From the NCBI GenBank assembly GCA_021405325.1, contig QWII01000040.1:103336-167335 (forward strand): DNA of 64,000 bases, in the 5' to 3' direction. The notes beneath the pieces are model-generated. The model was given only the letters and a program-made list of their open reading frames with translations, searched no databases and was not told the DNA's origin. This DNA is from Caldilinea sp. CFX5 (lineage in GTDB: Bacteria; Chloroflexota; Anaerolineae; Caldilineales; Caldilineaceae). This document shows, piece by piece, positions 55,070 through 64,000 of the stretch (position 1 is its first letter; each line of letters begins with the position of its first letter). The position numbers and the translations under genes are program-made.

Positions 55070-56647
55070 CTACGCTTTCGGCGCAACCGGAAAATGCGCC
55101 TGCCAGGCGCGATAGCCGCCTTCAAGTACCGCAACCTGAAAACCCATCCCCTGCAAGTAACGCGCCGCACGGGCGCTGGCTGCTTCATCCGGTCAGGTGC
55201 AGTAGGTGACAATGGGGTGATCGGGCTTCTGCTGGGTCGCCCAATCAGCGATTTGATCGGGCGGCACGCGAATACTGCCAGGGATCTGGCTCTCATCACT
55301 TGCATGGGCCGCGCGAGCGCGGACATCCAACACTAGCGGTGGTTGCGGACCGGCTAACTGCGCAGCCAGTTCTGCCGGGGCAATCCGGGGGAGGCTGGTG
55401 GGTTCTTCTTCAAAGAGATCGGGGAAATCGCTGGCGCGCTCTTCGGCCAGGGTCGGTTGCGCCCGGGCGACGCGCCGACTGTACCAGGCAGCCAACGGCG
55501 TTGCCGACACCCCATGCGCCAGCACCGAGACAATGACGACAACGCCCGTCACAGTGAGCAACATTTCCGCCCCCGGCACGTGGCCCTGTACTGCCAAGAG
55601 CGCCAGCAATAAAGAATTGAGACCCCGCGGCCCAAACCAGCCAATGAAGGCACGCGCCAGCGGACTCATATTCGCGCGCAACAGCACTAGCCCCAAACTC
55701 AAGGGGCGCAGCAAGCCCAACGCAATGATCGCCAGCGCCAGCGCCGGCAGCAAGGGAACCGTCGCCAAGAGCGGCGAAAGCACCACGCCAAAGAGGACAA
55801 AGGCCACCATCATCATCATTTCGGCGGTGACTTCGCCATAATCCAGAAAACAATCACAGAGCGAGACATTGAAAAGCGTGATGGCAAGACCAGCAAAGAA
55901 GGCCGCCAGAAAGCCATCGCCCCGAATCGCCTGACCGGCAGTAAAGGCTGCCAACACCAGCCCAATACCATAGAGCGCCTGATACTCGCGCCGAATGCCA
56001 AAATAGGCATCCGTGCGCCCCATGAGCCACGCGCCGACACCGCCGACCACCAACCCGACGAGTGGGCTGAGGATCAGAATCTGGAACAGAAACATGGCCC
56101 AGTTGATGCCATTGGCGGTGCGCAGCAACGCGATCAGGGTCAGCACAATGGGCAGGACGACAATATCATTCATACCGGCTTCGACACTGAGGGCGCGCCG
56201 CACGGCGCGCGGAATCTGTTCATTGCGAATCACATCACGCAAGACTACCGGATCGGTGGAAGCAAGAATTGCCCCCAACAAGAGCGACTGTAACGGCGTC
56301 GTGCCAATCAGGAGAAATGCCACCCCCGCCACCCCGCCGATGACAAGCAGCGTGCCTGGCCCCAGGGTCAAGAAGGGAACATACCAATCGGCGCGCAGTT
56401 CATCGATCTGCAAGTTCACGGCATCCAGAAACAGAACCAGCGCAAGGCTAATAATTGCCACGACTTCCAACACTGGGTCATGAACACCCATGTTCAGCAG
56501 CCCCAACCCGCCTGGGCCAACGAGAAAGCCCAAGCCCAGAAAAAGGAGCGGAAACGAAAGCGGCGCCCGTTCGACAATACCCGACGCTAAGGCCGTGATC
56601 AACAAAATCAGGGCAACCATGCCCATACCCAGAATCAGGACAGACAT
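55070..56647 (-). CDS. CPA1-type Na+/H+ antiporter fused to a rhodanese domain, with an internal TGA
   Basis: Residues about 1-390 form 11-13 transmembrane helices with CPA1 signatures (STDPVVLRDV and EAGMNDIVVLP). Residues about 425-525 form a rhodanese domain: LVLDVRARAAH, then IVTYCT, then an in-frame TGA (55195-55193), and without frame change PDEAASARAARYLQ and VLEGGYRAW, the usual end of the fold, to a TAG at 55070. Relatives of this rhodanese type have Cys at the TGA position (YC-x-C-P). So either the codon is read as selenocysteine, or the gene is broken or mis-sequenced. If read through, the protein has 525 residues; if not, 484. AAGGAG precedes the start. The exchanger moves protons against sodium or potassium, and the rhodanese may sense redox state. 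Confidence 0.8.
55162..55176 (-). promoter_or_regulatory. Candidate bacterial SECIS-like hairpin after the in-frame TGA
   Basis: Read on the minus strand, a 5-bp GC stem (GCGCC/GGCGC) closes a CGTGC loop. The loop starts 22 nt after the TGA and has G as its second base, which fits the loose bacterial SECIS pattern. Such short stems are common by chance at this GC, so support is limited. Confidence 0.35.
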
Positions 56648-56801
56648 TATTCACTCCTTCGCTAACGCTTGAAAATGGCATAGGGCGCGCGGCCAACCTC
56701 TGTCTATCATAAGCGGTTTTGCTGATGCGACTGTAGTCTACCTCATAAACCAGGCGCGCAAATTGTTCAGACGCCGGTGTACCAGATAGGAGGTCCTCCC
56801 T

Positions 56802-57381
56802 ATGCAGCTCACCATTCGCCCGATCAGCATACCACAAGATTACATGGCCATTGCCGCTGTGTTGGAGGCGGAAAACCCCGGTTGGGGTGAAAGCGCTGAA
56901 GAGTTGGCGTATAATGACGCAACCCACGATCCGGCGCACTATCATGCCACCATTGTCGCGGAAGAGAGCAGCCCACCGACGGCGATGATCGGCGTCGCCT
57001 TTGTTGGGCATGATGGGTTGGCCTATCAGGAACATTCTTTTCAGATGAATTTGCGTGTCCACCCGGAATGGCAAGGCAAAGGTGTCGGCAAGGCGCTCTA
57101 TGGGGCTGTCCTGGCCACGTTAGCGCCGAAAGAAGCCCATACGTTGGTGGCCCAAGTCTGGCATACTCACCCACGCGCAGCGCGTTTTTTGACTGATCAC
57201 GGGTTTGTGGAAAGTTGGCGTCGTGTGGATTCGCTACGCGCAAGAACAGGGCAAGCCGCGCCTGGATACACAAAATGATGCGGTGAATACGGCGATGATG
57301 GCGCTCAATCAAAAACTGGGTTTTGTACCAACGGGGACGACGTTGGGCTTTGTCAAGCAGATGCAGTCAACCGCGGCTTGA
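56802..57381 (+). pseudogene. Two-domain GNAT acetyltransferase with internal deletion and frameshift
   Basis: A strong AGGAGG precedes the ATG. The first frame (158 codons) encodes a GNAT domain with the acetyl-CoA motif HPEWQGKGVGKALYGAV and then GFVESWRRVDS, after which it turns to nonsense. In another frame, from about 57222 to the stop at 57381, lies YAQEQGKPRLDTQND, NTAMMALNQKLGFV and TLGFVKQM, the typical end of the second GNAT of double-GNAT proteins. The middle, roughly 130 residues, is missing. The first domain may still fold. A gap (57382-57566) without features follows. Confidence 0.75.
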
Positions 57382-57566
57382 GGAGAAGGAAGCTGTTTCC
57401 TTTCAACAGAATGGCTTATCAACTTCTTCACGATTTCTTGAGATTGGGTTGGTATTGTGGACAGGGATGGCGACTTGGGAAAAGTCATACAGCTTTTTCG
57501 CGCCAATCAGTAGATACTTGCCACAGGAAGCAAAAGCCCTGTCAGACAAAAAAGGATTGAACAGCC

Positions 57567-58388
57567 ATGCAAAAACCAACTAGCACCCTACCTCACCTGG
57601 CGGAACAGCCGGACAATGACGACCTGCCGATCGGTCGCATTCTCAGCCGCCGGGAAGTGTTGACCCTCTTGGGCGTCACCGGTGCGACCACGCTCTTGAG
57701 TGCGTGTGTTCCGATCAATTCAAACAGTGGCGCAAGCGGGGGCAATACGAGTCCCGCCGGCAGCGGAAACAACGCCGGCGCGACCACCACTGATCAGTCA
57801 GCGATGTGCGTCGTGCGCCCGGAATTGACCGAAGGCCCACTCTTTGTCGATGAAGACCTGAACCGCCGCGACCTGCGTTCCGACCCAGCCACGGGGAAGA
57901 TCAGCGAAGGCGCGCAATTTAACCTCACGATTCGCGTCAACCAAATTGCCCAGGCCGCTTGTACACCGCTGGCCGGCGTCCGGGTTGATCTCTGGCATTG
58001 TGACGCCGCTGGCGTCTATTCGGATACGGATCAACTGGGCTTTCAGACGGTTGGGCAGAAATTCCTGCGTGGCTACCAGATGACCGACGCGAACGGCATT
58101 GCCCAGTTCACCACCATCTACCCCGGTTGGTATCAGGGGCGCACCGTCCACATTCATATCAAAGTACGCACCGACGCCGGTTACGATTTTACCTCGCAAC
58201 TCTTTTTTGACGACAACTTCACCGACGCCGTCTTTGCCGCAGCGCCTTACAACCGGCGTGGGGAACGCCGGCTCCGCAATGAGGACGATGGTATTTTTCG
58301 GCAAAGTGGCGAGCAGATGATGTTGGCGGTCAATCAGGTTGACCCTGGTTATGCGGCGACCTTTGATATCGCGCTCGATTTGAGCTAA
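57567..58388 (+). CDS. Exported intradiol ring-cleavage dioxygenase-like lipoprotein
   Basis: A 273-residue protein. Residues about 28-47 form a signal with RR at its front (SRREVLTLLG, possibly Tat-dependent) and the lipobox LSAC, with lipid-modified Cys near 47, then a Gly/Ser/Asn-rich linker. The rest matches the intradiol dioxygenase fold: PELTEGPLFVDE, LAGVRVDLWHCDAAGVYS, and PGWYQGRTVHIHIKV, which supply the two Tyr and two His iron ligands. Intracellular relatives cleave catechols or protocatechuate; exported ones are of uncertain substrate. It stands alone, convergent with ychF. Confidence 0.87.
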   Translation: MQKPTSTLPHLAEQPDNDDLPIGRILSRREVLTLLGVTGATTLLSACVPINSNSGASGGNTSPAGSGNNAGATTTDQSAMCVVRPELTEGPLFVDEDLNRRDLRSDPATGKISEGAQFNLTIRVNQIAQAACTPLAGVRVDLWHCDAAGVYSDTDQLGFQTVGQKFLRGYQMTDANGIAQFTTIYPGWYQGRTVHIHIKVRTDAGYDFTSQLFFDDNFTDAVFAAAPYNRRGERRLRNEDDGIFRQSGEQMMLAVNQVDPGYAATFDIALDLS

Positions 58389-58441
58389 TGAGGACTGGCG
58401 GCTGGTCAGTGCGCTGGCAACGACCAGCCGCCGGCAATGAG

Positions 58442-59542
58442 CTACACATTAAACCGGAAGTGCATGATATCCCCATCCTGTACCACATATTCTTTGCCTT
58501 CGACGCGCATGACGCCGGCGGCTTTGGCGGCGGCTTCACTGCCCAGGCGCACATAGTCGGCAAAGGGGATGACTTCGGCGCGGATAAAGCCCCGCTCAAA
58601 GTCGGTGTGGATGACGCCGGCGGCTTGGGGCGCTTTCCAACCTTTGCCGATGGTCCAGGCGCGCACCTCTTTGGGGCCGGCAGTGAAGTAGTTGATCAGG
58701 TGCAGCGCATCAAAGCCCTTACGGATCACCTGGTCGAGACCGGTCTCCTCCACGCCCAACGAGGCCAGAAATTCGTGGCGCTCGGCGTCGGTCAGGCCGG
58801 CCATCTCCTCTTCCAGTTTGGCGCAGAGCTTCACCACTTCGGCGTTCTGCTCTTTGGCCACTTCGCGCACGATCTGAACATATTCATTATCATCGACCAG
58901 ATGTTCCTCATCGACGTTGGCGGCGTAGATCACCGTCTTGCCGGTGAGAAAGCGCATCTCGTTGTTCAACTGCTGGTAGGCTTCCGTGGTGCGATCCGGG
59001 TGGGCCGTCACCGGTTTGCCGGTCTCCAGGAGCGCTTTGAGTTCATAGGCCAGATCCAGCACCGGCTGGATCTTTTTATCGCCCTTGACCTGGCGCAGCA
59101 GTTTGTCGATCTTGTTTTCCAGTTGTTGGAGATCGGCCAGCATCAACTCGGTGTTGATCACCTCAATGTCATCGCGCGGGTCGATCTTGGCCGAGACGTG
59201 GATCACATTCTCGTCCTCAAAGCAGCGCACCACATGGACAATGGCCGCCGTTTCGCGAATGTTGGCCAGAAATTGGTTGCCCAACCCCTCGCCCTTGCTG
59301 GCGCCCCGCACCAGCCCGGCAATATCAAAAAATTCAACCGTGGCGTAGATGACCCGTTCGGGCTTGACTAGCTCCGCCAGCTTATCCACCCGCGCATCGG
59401 GCAGCGGCACGACGGCTTTATTCGGTTCAATGGTGCAGAAGGGGTAATTGGCCGCTTCCGCATTCTGTGTTTTGGTTAAGGCATTAAAGGTGGTGCTTTT
59501 GCCCACATTAGGCAAGCCCACAATGCCAATTCCTAGTGCCAT
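58442..59542 (-). CDS. ychF: YchF/OLA1-family ATPase
   Basis: The start is placed at the ATG at 59542, opening [17 protein letters not shown], the usual N-terminus; an earlier in-frame start would add 16 odd residues. The 366-residue protein has the Walker [10 protein letters not shown], the [22 protein letters not shown] switch region, a coiled-coil insertion (about 130-200) and the C-terminal TGS domain ([30 protein letters not shown]). This family binds ATP rather than GTP and acts at the ribosome in stress responses. Highly conserved. Confidence 0.96.
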   Translation of the reverse strand: MALGIGIVGLPNVGKSTTFNALTKTQNAEAANYPFCTIEPNKAVVPLPDARVDKLAELVKPERVIYATVEFFDIAGLVRGASKGEGLGNQFLANIRETAAIVHVVRCFEDENVIHVSAKIDPRDDIEVINTELMLADLQQLENKIDKLLRQVKGDKKIQPVLDLAYELKALLETGKPVTAHPDRTTEAYQQLNNEMRFLTGKTVIYAANVDEEHLVDDNEYVQIVREVAKEQNAEVVKLCAKLEEEMAGLTDAERHEFLASLGVEETGLDQVIRKGFDALHLINYFTAGPKEVRAWTIGKGWKAPQAAGVIHTDFERGFIRAEVIPFADYVRLGSEAAAKAAGVMRVEGKEYVVQDGDIMHFRFNV

Positions 59543-59567
59543 AAATTTTGTTTTTTCTCTTGAATTA

Positions 59568-59666
59568 GGTAGACAGGTACACAGGTACACAGGTAAACAG
59601 GTAGACAGGTACTGTCCACAGGCTCCTATTTACCTGTCTACCTGTGTACCTGTTTACCTGTCTACC
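59568..59666. repeat. Palindrome made of ACAGGTAC/ACAGGTAG 8-nt repeats
   Basis: Left arm GGTAGACAGGTACACAGGTA and onward (four to five 8-nt units), right arm the complement TACCTGTCTACCTGTGTACC and onward, nearly perfect over about 36 nt. It fills the gap between ychF and the epimerase gene, both on the minus strand. Confidence 0.8.
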
Positions 59667-60767
59667 CTAAAAGAATCGTTTCACAATTGAGAGCGCGCCC
59701 TGTTTCCAGGGGACACGGTGGGAGACGCCGGATTGGCCCTGGAATTCATGGAGATGGGCCAGATACCATTGATAGTTGCGGATCATGGCCTCTTTGTTGG
59801 AATATTGGGGACGGAAGCCCAGGACACGCTCGGCCTTTTCAATGGAGACAAAGGAGTCTTCGGTGATGGTGCCGTAGGCCCATTTGTAGACCGGCGAGAG
59901 TTTAAGTTTTTCCAGAATTTGCAGCCCCAACACCATCGGCGTGATCGGGATCGAGATGATCCGCTTGCCAAAGCCGGCATAGTCCAGCACAGCCTGGAAA
60001 TCCTCTTTGAGCGTGGTGAACTCTTTGGCGCCGATGTTAAAGACATCGTTGACCTTGGCCGGGTCGCCGGTCGCGACCAGCCAGATCGCCTCGCACAGGT
60101 CTTCGACATCGAGCAATTGGTAGCGATTTTTGCCGCTGCCGGGCACTGGGAAGTTTTTGCCGTCCTTGGCCCAGTCGTAGAGCAGGGCAAAGATCCCCAA
60201 ACGCTCCGGCCCGACAAAGGATTTGGGGCGGATGATCGGCACACACATTCCTTTGGCGCGATATTCCAGACAGATCTCTTCAGCCTTGACTTTGGCCTCG
60301 CCATATGGCCCGACGCCATCCAGTTTGTCGGTTTCGACCAGGGGATGGTGGTCGGGAATACCATAGACAGCAGTGGACGAGATATGAACCACGCGCGGGA
60401 TCTGCGCTTCGTCGGCCGCTTGCAACACGTTGCGCATCCCCTCAATGTCGGTCGAGTAGATGTCTTGCGGGGTGTAGAGCGGTAGAGCAGCAGCGGTGTG
60501 GATAACCACATCCACGCCCTGCATTGCCCGCTTGAGATCCGCCGGTTTGCGAATATCACCGGTAACTTCCGTAATCTGATCCCGTTCCGGATAGGTGAAG
60601 GGGGCCAAGTCGAGCGAAACCACCTTCTGCCCGCGCACCAATAGGTAGCGCGTCAGGTTGATGCCCAAAAAACCGGCGCCGCCGGTCACTAAATAGGTTT
60701 TTGTCTCTCCTGCTACCGGCACACCGGGGGTCGGTTGCGTCACGCTGTTTGTTTTTGTTGCCACCAC
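59667..60767 (-). CDS. NAD-dependent epimerase/dehydratase
   Basis: A GTG at 60767 follows GGAG and is taken as start. The 366-residue protein is an extended SDR: YLVTGGAGFLGINL (about 25-38), DIRKPADLKRAM, HISSTAVYG, the catalytic Tyr-x3-Lys in GPYGEAKVKAEE, IIRPKSFVGPERLG and the C-terminal substrate part. Members act on nucleotide sugars or steroid-like substrates; the closest feel is nucleotide-sugar 4-epimerase-like, but the substrate is unassigned. Confidence 0.85.
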   Translation of the reverse strand: MVATKTNSVTQPTPGVPVAGETKTYLVTGGAGFLGINLTRYLLVRGQKVVSLDLAPFTYPERDQITEVTGDIRKPADLKRAMQGVDVVIHTAAALPLYTPQDIYSTDIEGMRNVLQAADEAQIPRVVHISSTAVYGIPDHHPLVETDKLDGVGPYGEAKVKAEEICLEYRAKGMCVPIIRPKSFVGPERLGIFALLYDWAKDGKNFPVPGSGKNRYQLLDVEDLCEAIWLVATGDPAKVNDVFNIGAKEFTTLKEDFQAVLDYAGFGKRIISIPITPMVLGLQILEKLKLSPVYKWAYGTITEDSFVSIEKAERVLGFRPQYSNKEAMIRNYQWYLAHLHEFQGQSGVSHRVPWKQGALSIVKRFF

Positions 60768-60788
60768 GGCAGACTCCTGTCAACTACC

Positions 60789-60828
60789 CTCATCATAGGG
60801 GCAAGAACTATCATGCCCCTATGATGAG
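60789..60828. terminator. Perfect 15-bp-arm hairpin
   Basis: Arms CTCATCATAGGGGCA (60789-60803) and TGCCCCTATGATGAG (60814-60828) lie just after the stop of the Nudix gene on the minus strand and before the epimerase. No T-run follows, so terminator function is likely but not certain. Confidence 0.55.
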
Positions 60829-60834
60829 AAAATC

Positions 60835-61347
60835 CTATAAATTACTTAGCCATTGGGCCAATAAGGTCTGTGTCGATTCAAAGGCCAAGTTTGTCGGTAA
60901 CGTTGTTTGGGTAAACCAGCCGGCCTCGGCAACATCATCATCACACTGTAAAACTGTCGCCGGGTCGACCGGGACGGCATGATAGGCCAGGACTATTCCC
61001 TGGCTGCGACCGCCGGCGCCGACCATCGGGAAAATCGTTAAGAGCGTTTGGATCGCCACCGGCAAACCGATCTCTTCGAGCAATTCCCGTTGGAGGGCGG
61101 CTTCGGGCATCTCGCCGGCATCCATATAGCCGCCGGGCAGCGACCACAACCCTTTGCCCGGATCAACGGCCCGCCGCACCAACAACACCTGCGCTGCCTG
61201 TGTCACCAGGCCGACGACAGCCACCTTCGGATCAGGAAAGTGGACAAAGCCACATTGCGGACAGACTGGACGCACGTGACGGTAGATTTCTCGCTCCGCC
61301 AACGCGGTCGCGCAGTAGGGGCAATAGACAAAGTTTGGTCGACTCAT
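60835..61347 (-). CDS. Nudix hydrolase with N-terminal zinc ribbon
   Basis: The ATG at 61347 (MSRPNFVYCPYC) follows GGGA; the longer frame upstream is not supported. The 170-residue protein has a zinc ribbon (Cys-x2-Cys at CPYC and again at CPQC, about 9-35) and a Nudix domain with the box GYMDAGEMPEAALQRELLEEIGL, complete in G-x5-E-x7-RE-x2-EE-x-G. Zinc-ribbon Nudix proteins include NADH diphosphatase-like and ADP-ribose hydrolases. The exact nucleotide is unknown. Confidence 0.9.
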   Translation of the reverse strand: MSRPNFVYCPYCATALAEREIYRHVRPVCPQCGFVHFPDPKVAVVGLVTQAAQVLLVRRAVDPGKGLWSLPGGYMDAGEMPEAALQRELLEEIGLPVAIQTLLTIFPMVGAGGRSQGIVLAYHAVPVDPATVLQCDDDVAEAGWFTQTTLPTNLAFESTQTLLAQWLSNL

Positions 61348-61713
61348 GATCATTCCCAATCGCCGATCCGTGACCGGCTTAGAGCGGCGATGCAATGGTG
61401 ACGCCGCCGCTTTGCACGGCAAACTATTATACTCGGCTTCGCCTAAAGCAAAAACATCTGACATGAGCGGATGAAGAAACAACAGGAGCGTCAGGTCGCC
61501 AATCGTCAATGCCCACTACCCAATCCTTGCCACCTATTGCCAAACAACAAGTGGCAAGGTATGGATTTGTGGCTTGACAAAGCAAGGTCTATAATCAACT
61601 ACAAGAAATGGTGTTGTAACTCAGCAGTAACGAAGTCAGGATAATGTGAACCGATTTGACAACCGCAACTCCTCAATTTCATATTAACTTGTCAGACTTA
61701 CACCAAACAAAAT

Positions 61714-61792
61714 GCGGTATAGCACACCTATGGTGTAAATTGTCGAGCGCCCTTTGGGCCAACCGCAATTTACACCACAGGTGACATACCGC
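61714..61792. repeat. Nested palindrome in the sucCD leader
   Basis: Outer arms GCGGTAT and ATACCGC and inner arms TGGTGTAAATTG and CAATTTACACCA bracket a centre with GGCCC-type pairing. It ends 60 nt before the sucC start, so it could act in the leader of the sucCD transcript. The rest of the 61348-61851 gap has no gene; a half-copy of the GTGACCGGCT palindrome lies near 61368. Confidence 0.6.
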
Positions 61793-61851
61793 GAGAAAGC
61801 CGATGAAAGTAAAATGTTTACCCAATGCTTACTCTTTAAGGAGGCAGCCGC

Positions 61852-62994
61852 TTGAATCTGCATGAATATCAATCAAAACGTATCTTTGCCACCTACGGCA
61901 TCCCAATTCCGCAGGGCGAGGTAGCGACAACCCCGGCGGAAGCACGGGCCATTGCCGAGCGCTTAGGTGGCCCCGTTGTGATCAAGAGCCAGGTGCTGGT
62001 CGGCGGCCGCGGTAAAGCCGGCGGCATCAAAGTCGCTAAAAGCGCCGAAGAAGCGGAAACGCTGGCCGGTCAGATCTTGGGGATGAACATCAAGGGTTTG
62101 ACGGTGAAGAAGGTGTTGGTCGATGAAGCCGCCAAGATTGCCAAGGAAATCTATCTGGGCGCAGTCCTCGACCGGGCGCAACGCCGGGTCGTCTTGATGG
62201 CAAGCAGCGAAGGCGGCGTCGAGATCGAAGAGGTCGCCAAGCATACGCCCGACAAGATCATCAAAGTGGCCGTCCACCCTTTCCTTGGCCTGCGTGATTA
62301 TCAGGCGCTGGAACTGGCCGACGGCATCGGTCTCCCCAAAGAACACCTCAACGCTTTTGTCAAAATCGCCCGCAGCCTCTATCAAGCCTATGTGGAAAAT
62401 GACGCCAGCCTGGCCGAAATCAACCCGCTGGTCATCACCGGTGACAACCGGCTGATTGCGCTTGACGGCAAAATGGTCATCGACGACAGCTCGCTCTTCC
62501 GCCACCCCAACCTAGCCGAACAGCGCGACCTTGACGCCGAAAATCCGTCGGAAAGCGCAGCGCGCGAACACGGTCTCAATTACATCAACCTGGATGGCGA
62601 GATTGGCTGTATGGTCAATGGCGCCGGTCTGGCCATGGCGACGATGGATATTGTCAAATTCTATGGCGGCAACCCGGCCAACTTCCTGGATGTCGGCGGC
62701 GGCGCCTCGGCGGACAAAGTGGCGGCGGCGTTGCGGGTCATTCTGAGCGACAGCCGCGTCAAAGCCGTGTTGATCAACATCTTCGGCGGCATCACTCGCT
62801 GTGATGAAGTGGCAAAAGGGGTGCTGGCGGCGATCAACTCGCTCGATGTCAAAGTGCCGTTTGTGGTGCGCCTGGTCGGCACCAATGAGGAGGAAGGCCG
62901 GCGCATTCTCGCCGAAGCCAAGATGATTACCGCAACCAGCCTGGCAGACGCCGCGCAAAAAGCAGTGGCCGCCGCCCAAGGAGGCAAGGCATGA
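61852..62994 (+). CDS. sucC: Succinyl-CoA ligase, ADP/GDP-forming, beta subunit
   Basis: A TTG start at 61852 is fixed by AAGGAGG 8 nt upstream and by the standard N-terminus [19 protein letters not shown]. The 380-residue protein has an ATP-grasp domain (residues 1-about 240: [23 protein letters not shown]) and the C-terminal flavodoxin-like domain ([26 protein letters not shown]). It forms succinate and ATP from succinyl-CoA in the TCA cycle, together with SucD. The gene overlaps sucD by 4 nt (ATGA). Confidence 0.97.
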   Translation: MNLHEYQSKRIFATYGIPIPQGEVATTPAEARAIAERLGGPVVIKSQVLVGGRGKAGGIKVAKSAEEAETLAGQILGMNIKGLTVKKVLVDEAAKIAKEIYLGAVLDRAQRRVVLMASSEGGVEIEEVAKHTPDKIIKVAVHPFLGLRDYQALELADGIGLPKEHLNAFVKIARSLYQAYVENDASLAEINPLVITGDNRLIALDGKMVIDDSSLFRHPNLAEQRDLDAENPSESAAREHGLNYINLDGEIGCMVNGAGLAMATMDIVKFYGGNPANFLDVGGGASADKVAAALRVILSDSRVKAVLINIFGGITRCDEVAKGVLAAINSLDVKVPFVVRLVGTNEEEGRRILAEAKMITATSLADAAQKAVAAAQGGKA

Positions 62995-63866
62995 GCATTT
63001 TAGTTGACAAGAATACACGCGTGGTGGTGCAGGGCATTACCGGTCGCCAGGGCGCTTTTCACACTGAACAGATGTTGGATTACGGCACCAAAGTGGTCGC
63101 CGGTGTGCGCCCCGGCAAGGGGGGCGAATGGGCGACGCGCAATGTGCCGATCTTTGATACGGTCAAGGACGCGGTGACAGCCACCGGCGCCAATACCAGT
63201 TTTATCATCGTCCCTGAATCGACGGCGCCCGACGCAATCATTGAAGCCGCCGACGCCGGCATTGACCTGATCGTCTGCATTACCGAAAACATTCCGGCGC
63301 TCGACATGGTGAAGGTGCGCGCTTATCTCGACACCACCACCGCCCGGCTGGTCGGCCCCAATTGCCCCGGCTTGATCACGCCCGGGGAAGCCAAAGTCGG
63401 CATTATGGCCGGTCATATTCATACACCCGGCAATGTCGGCATTGTCAGCCGTTCCGGCACCCTCACCTACGAGGTGGTCTATGCCCTGACCGCGCGCGGC
63501 ATCGGTCAAAGCACCGCCATCGGCATTGGCGGCGATCCGATTATCGGCACCACCTTTATTGATGTGCTACAGATGTTTGAGAACGATCCGGGGACGGAAC
63601 AGGTGATTTTAATTGGGGAGATCGGCGGCACCGATGAGCAGAAGGCCGCCGCCTTTATCGCCGATCACATGACCAAGCCGGTGACAGCCTTTATCGCCGG
63701 CCAGACGGCGCCGCCCGGACGGCGCATGGGGCACGCCGGCGCCATCATTTCCGGCGGCGAAGGCACAGCGGAAGAAAAGATGGCGATGCTCAAAGCCGCC
63801 GGCGCCCAGGTGGCCCGCCATCCCGATGAAATTGCGGAAATTGTGGCAAAGAATTTGAGCAGGTAA
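62991..63866 (+). CDS. sucD: Succinyl-CoA ligase alpha subunit
   Basis: The ATG at 62991 overlaps the sucC stop. The 291-residue protein has the CoA-binding Rossmann fold ([18 protein letters not shown] at the N-terminus) and the phospho-histidine loop [21 protein letters not shown], whose His carries the phosphate. [14 protein letters not shown] and [15 protein letters not shown] complete the match. Length is standard. It is the partner of SucC. Confidence 0.97.
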   Translation: MSILVDKNTRVVVQGITGRQGAFHTEQMLDYGTKVVAGVRPGKGGEWATRNVPIFDTVKDAVTATGANTSFIIVPESTAPDAIIEAADAGIDLIVCITENIPALDMVKVRAYLDTTTARLVGPNCPGLITPGEAKVGIMAGHIHTPGNVGIVSRSGTLTYEVVYALTARGIGQSTAIGIGGDPIIGTTFIDVLQMFENDPGTEQVILIGEIGGTDEQKAAAFIADHMTKPVTAFIAGQTAPPGRRMGHAGAIISGGEGTAEEKMAMLKAAGAQVARHPDEIAEIVAKNLSR

Positions 63867-63911
63867 CGGGACTGCGAGTTACAGGTGGCGAGTAATGTAA
63901 CCCACCAGTCA

Positions 63912-63947
63912 CTATTCAGCCCTCCTACGCGTAGGAGGGCTGAATAG
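63912..63947 (+). terminator. 36-nt perfect palindrome after sucD
   Basis: CTATTCAGCCCTCCTACG (63912-63929) is followed directly by its complement to 63947. Position after the sucD stop suggests transcription termination, though the tail is not T-rich. Confidence 0.65.
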
Positions 63948-63968
63948 CTATACCTGTCATTCGCCCCT

Positions 63969-64000
63969 ATGCGCTTTTACGCACTGATAATCGTCGCCAT
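63969..64000 (+). CDS. Possible start of a further gene, cut by the window edge
   Basis: An ATG at 63969 opens a frame with MRFYALIIVA, a hydrophobic start that could be a signal peptide or membrane segment. Only 32 bases are present and no clear ribosome site precedes it, so this is tentative. Confidence 0.25.
   Translation, partial: MRFYALIIVA

Noticed and set aside
61348..61851. Possible riboswitch ahead of sucCD
   Set aside because: The leader shows a nested palindrome but no motif of a riboswitch class I can name; recorded only as a repeat.

Overview
The window looks like a chromosomal segment from a member of the Chloroflexota, most likely the Caldilineae/Anaerolineae side. This is inference from content, not from a marker gene: moderately high GC, large secreted CARDB/PPC/cohesin/dockerin/LRR proteins, a mycothiol-type alcohol dehydrogenase, an M42 peptidase, TrkA/TrkH, and a recurrent C-terminal tail of the type (L/V/I)(F/Y/L)LP(L/I/V)(V/I/A)xR on secreted proteins. 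No rRNA, tRNA, CRISPR array, phage region or complete insertion sequence was seen.

Region 1 (1-27544, all minus strand) is the accessory heart. In transcription order it holds an ECF-type sigma factor and a translationally coupled zinc-finger anti-sigma-like protein, a TPR-CHAT caspase-like protein, a secreted beta-propeller protein, and three secreted proteins with a clan-CD (C13/legumain-like) peptidase domain. Two of those carry plant-type leucine-rich repeats, and one has lost both catalytic residues. A subtilase with a C-terminal dockerin follows, then two proteins that each carry cohesin-like and dockerin-like modules, and a CARDB/PPC protein running off the left edge. I infer an extracellular proteolysis, adhesion or scaffolding cluster, possibly under the sigma/anti-sigma pair.

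Region 2 (28151-43566) is mainly metabolic and housekeeping: two zinc alcohol dehydrogenases, threonine aldolase, a HAD phosphatase, a VTT membrane protein, an aldo/keto reductase, a CAP-LysM secreted protein, an M42 peptidase, the TrkA-TrkH potassium system and a Cache-HAMP-GGDEF-EAL protein.

Region 3 (43983-64000) begins with a 1362-residue secreted protein whose module order (HExxH metallopeptidase-like, VWA, beta-sandwich, FN3) recalls animal CLCA proteins. It continues with an SDR, a decayed antitoxin/PIN pair, galE, a TolB-like propeller protein, two aldo/keto reductases, and a CPA1 antiporter fused to a rhodanese domain interrupted by an in-frame TGA at a likely Cys position. After that come a decayed double-GNAT gene, an intradiol-dioxygenase lipoprotein, ychF, an epimerase, a Nudix hydrolase and sucCD.

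Intergenic spaces are full of perfect or near-perfect palindromes (15-36 bp arms). Some belong to a family with the core AGCCAGTCCGTGACTGGC whose arms vary in a compensatory way. Others are built from 7-8 nt tandem repeats, and one is a 127-bp MITE-like insertion.
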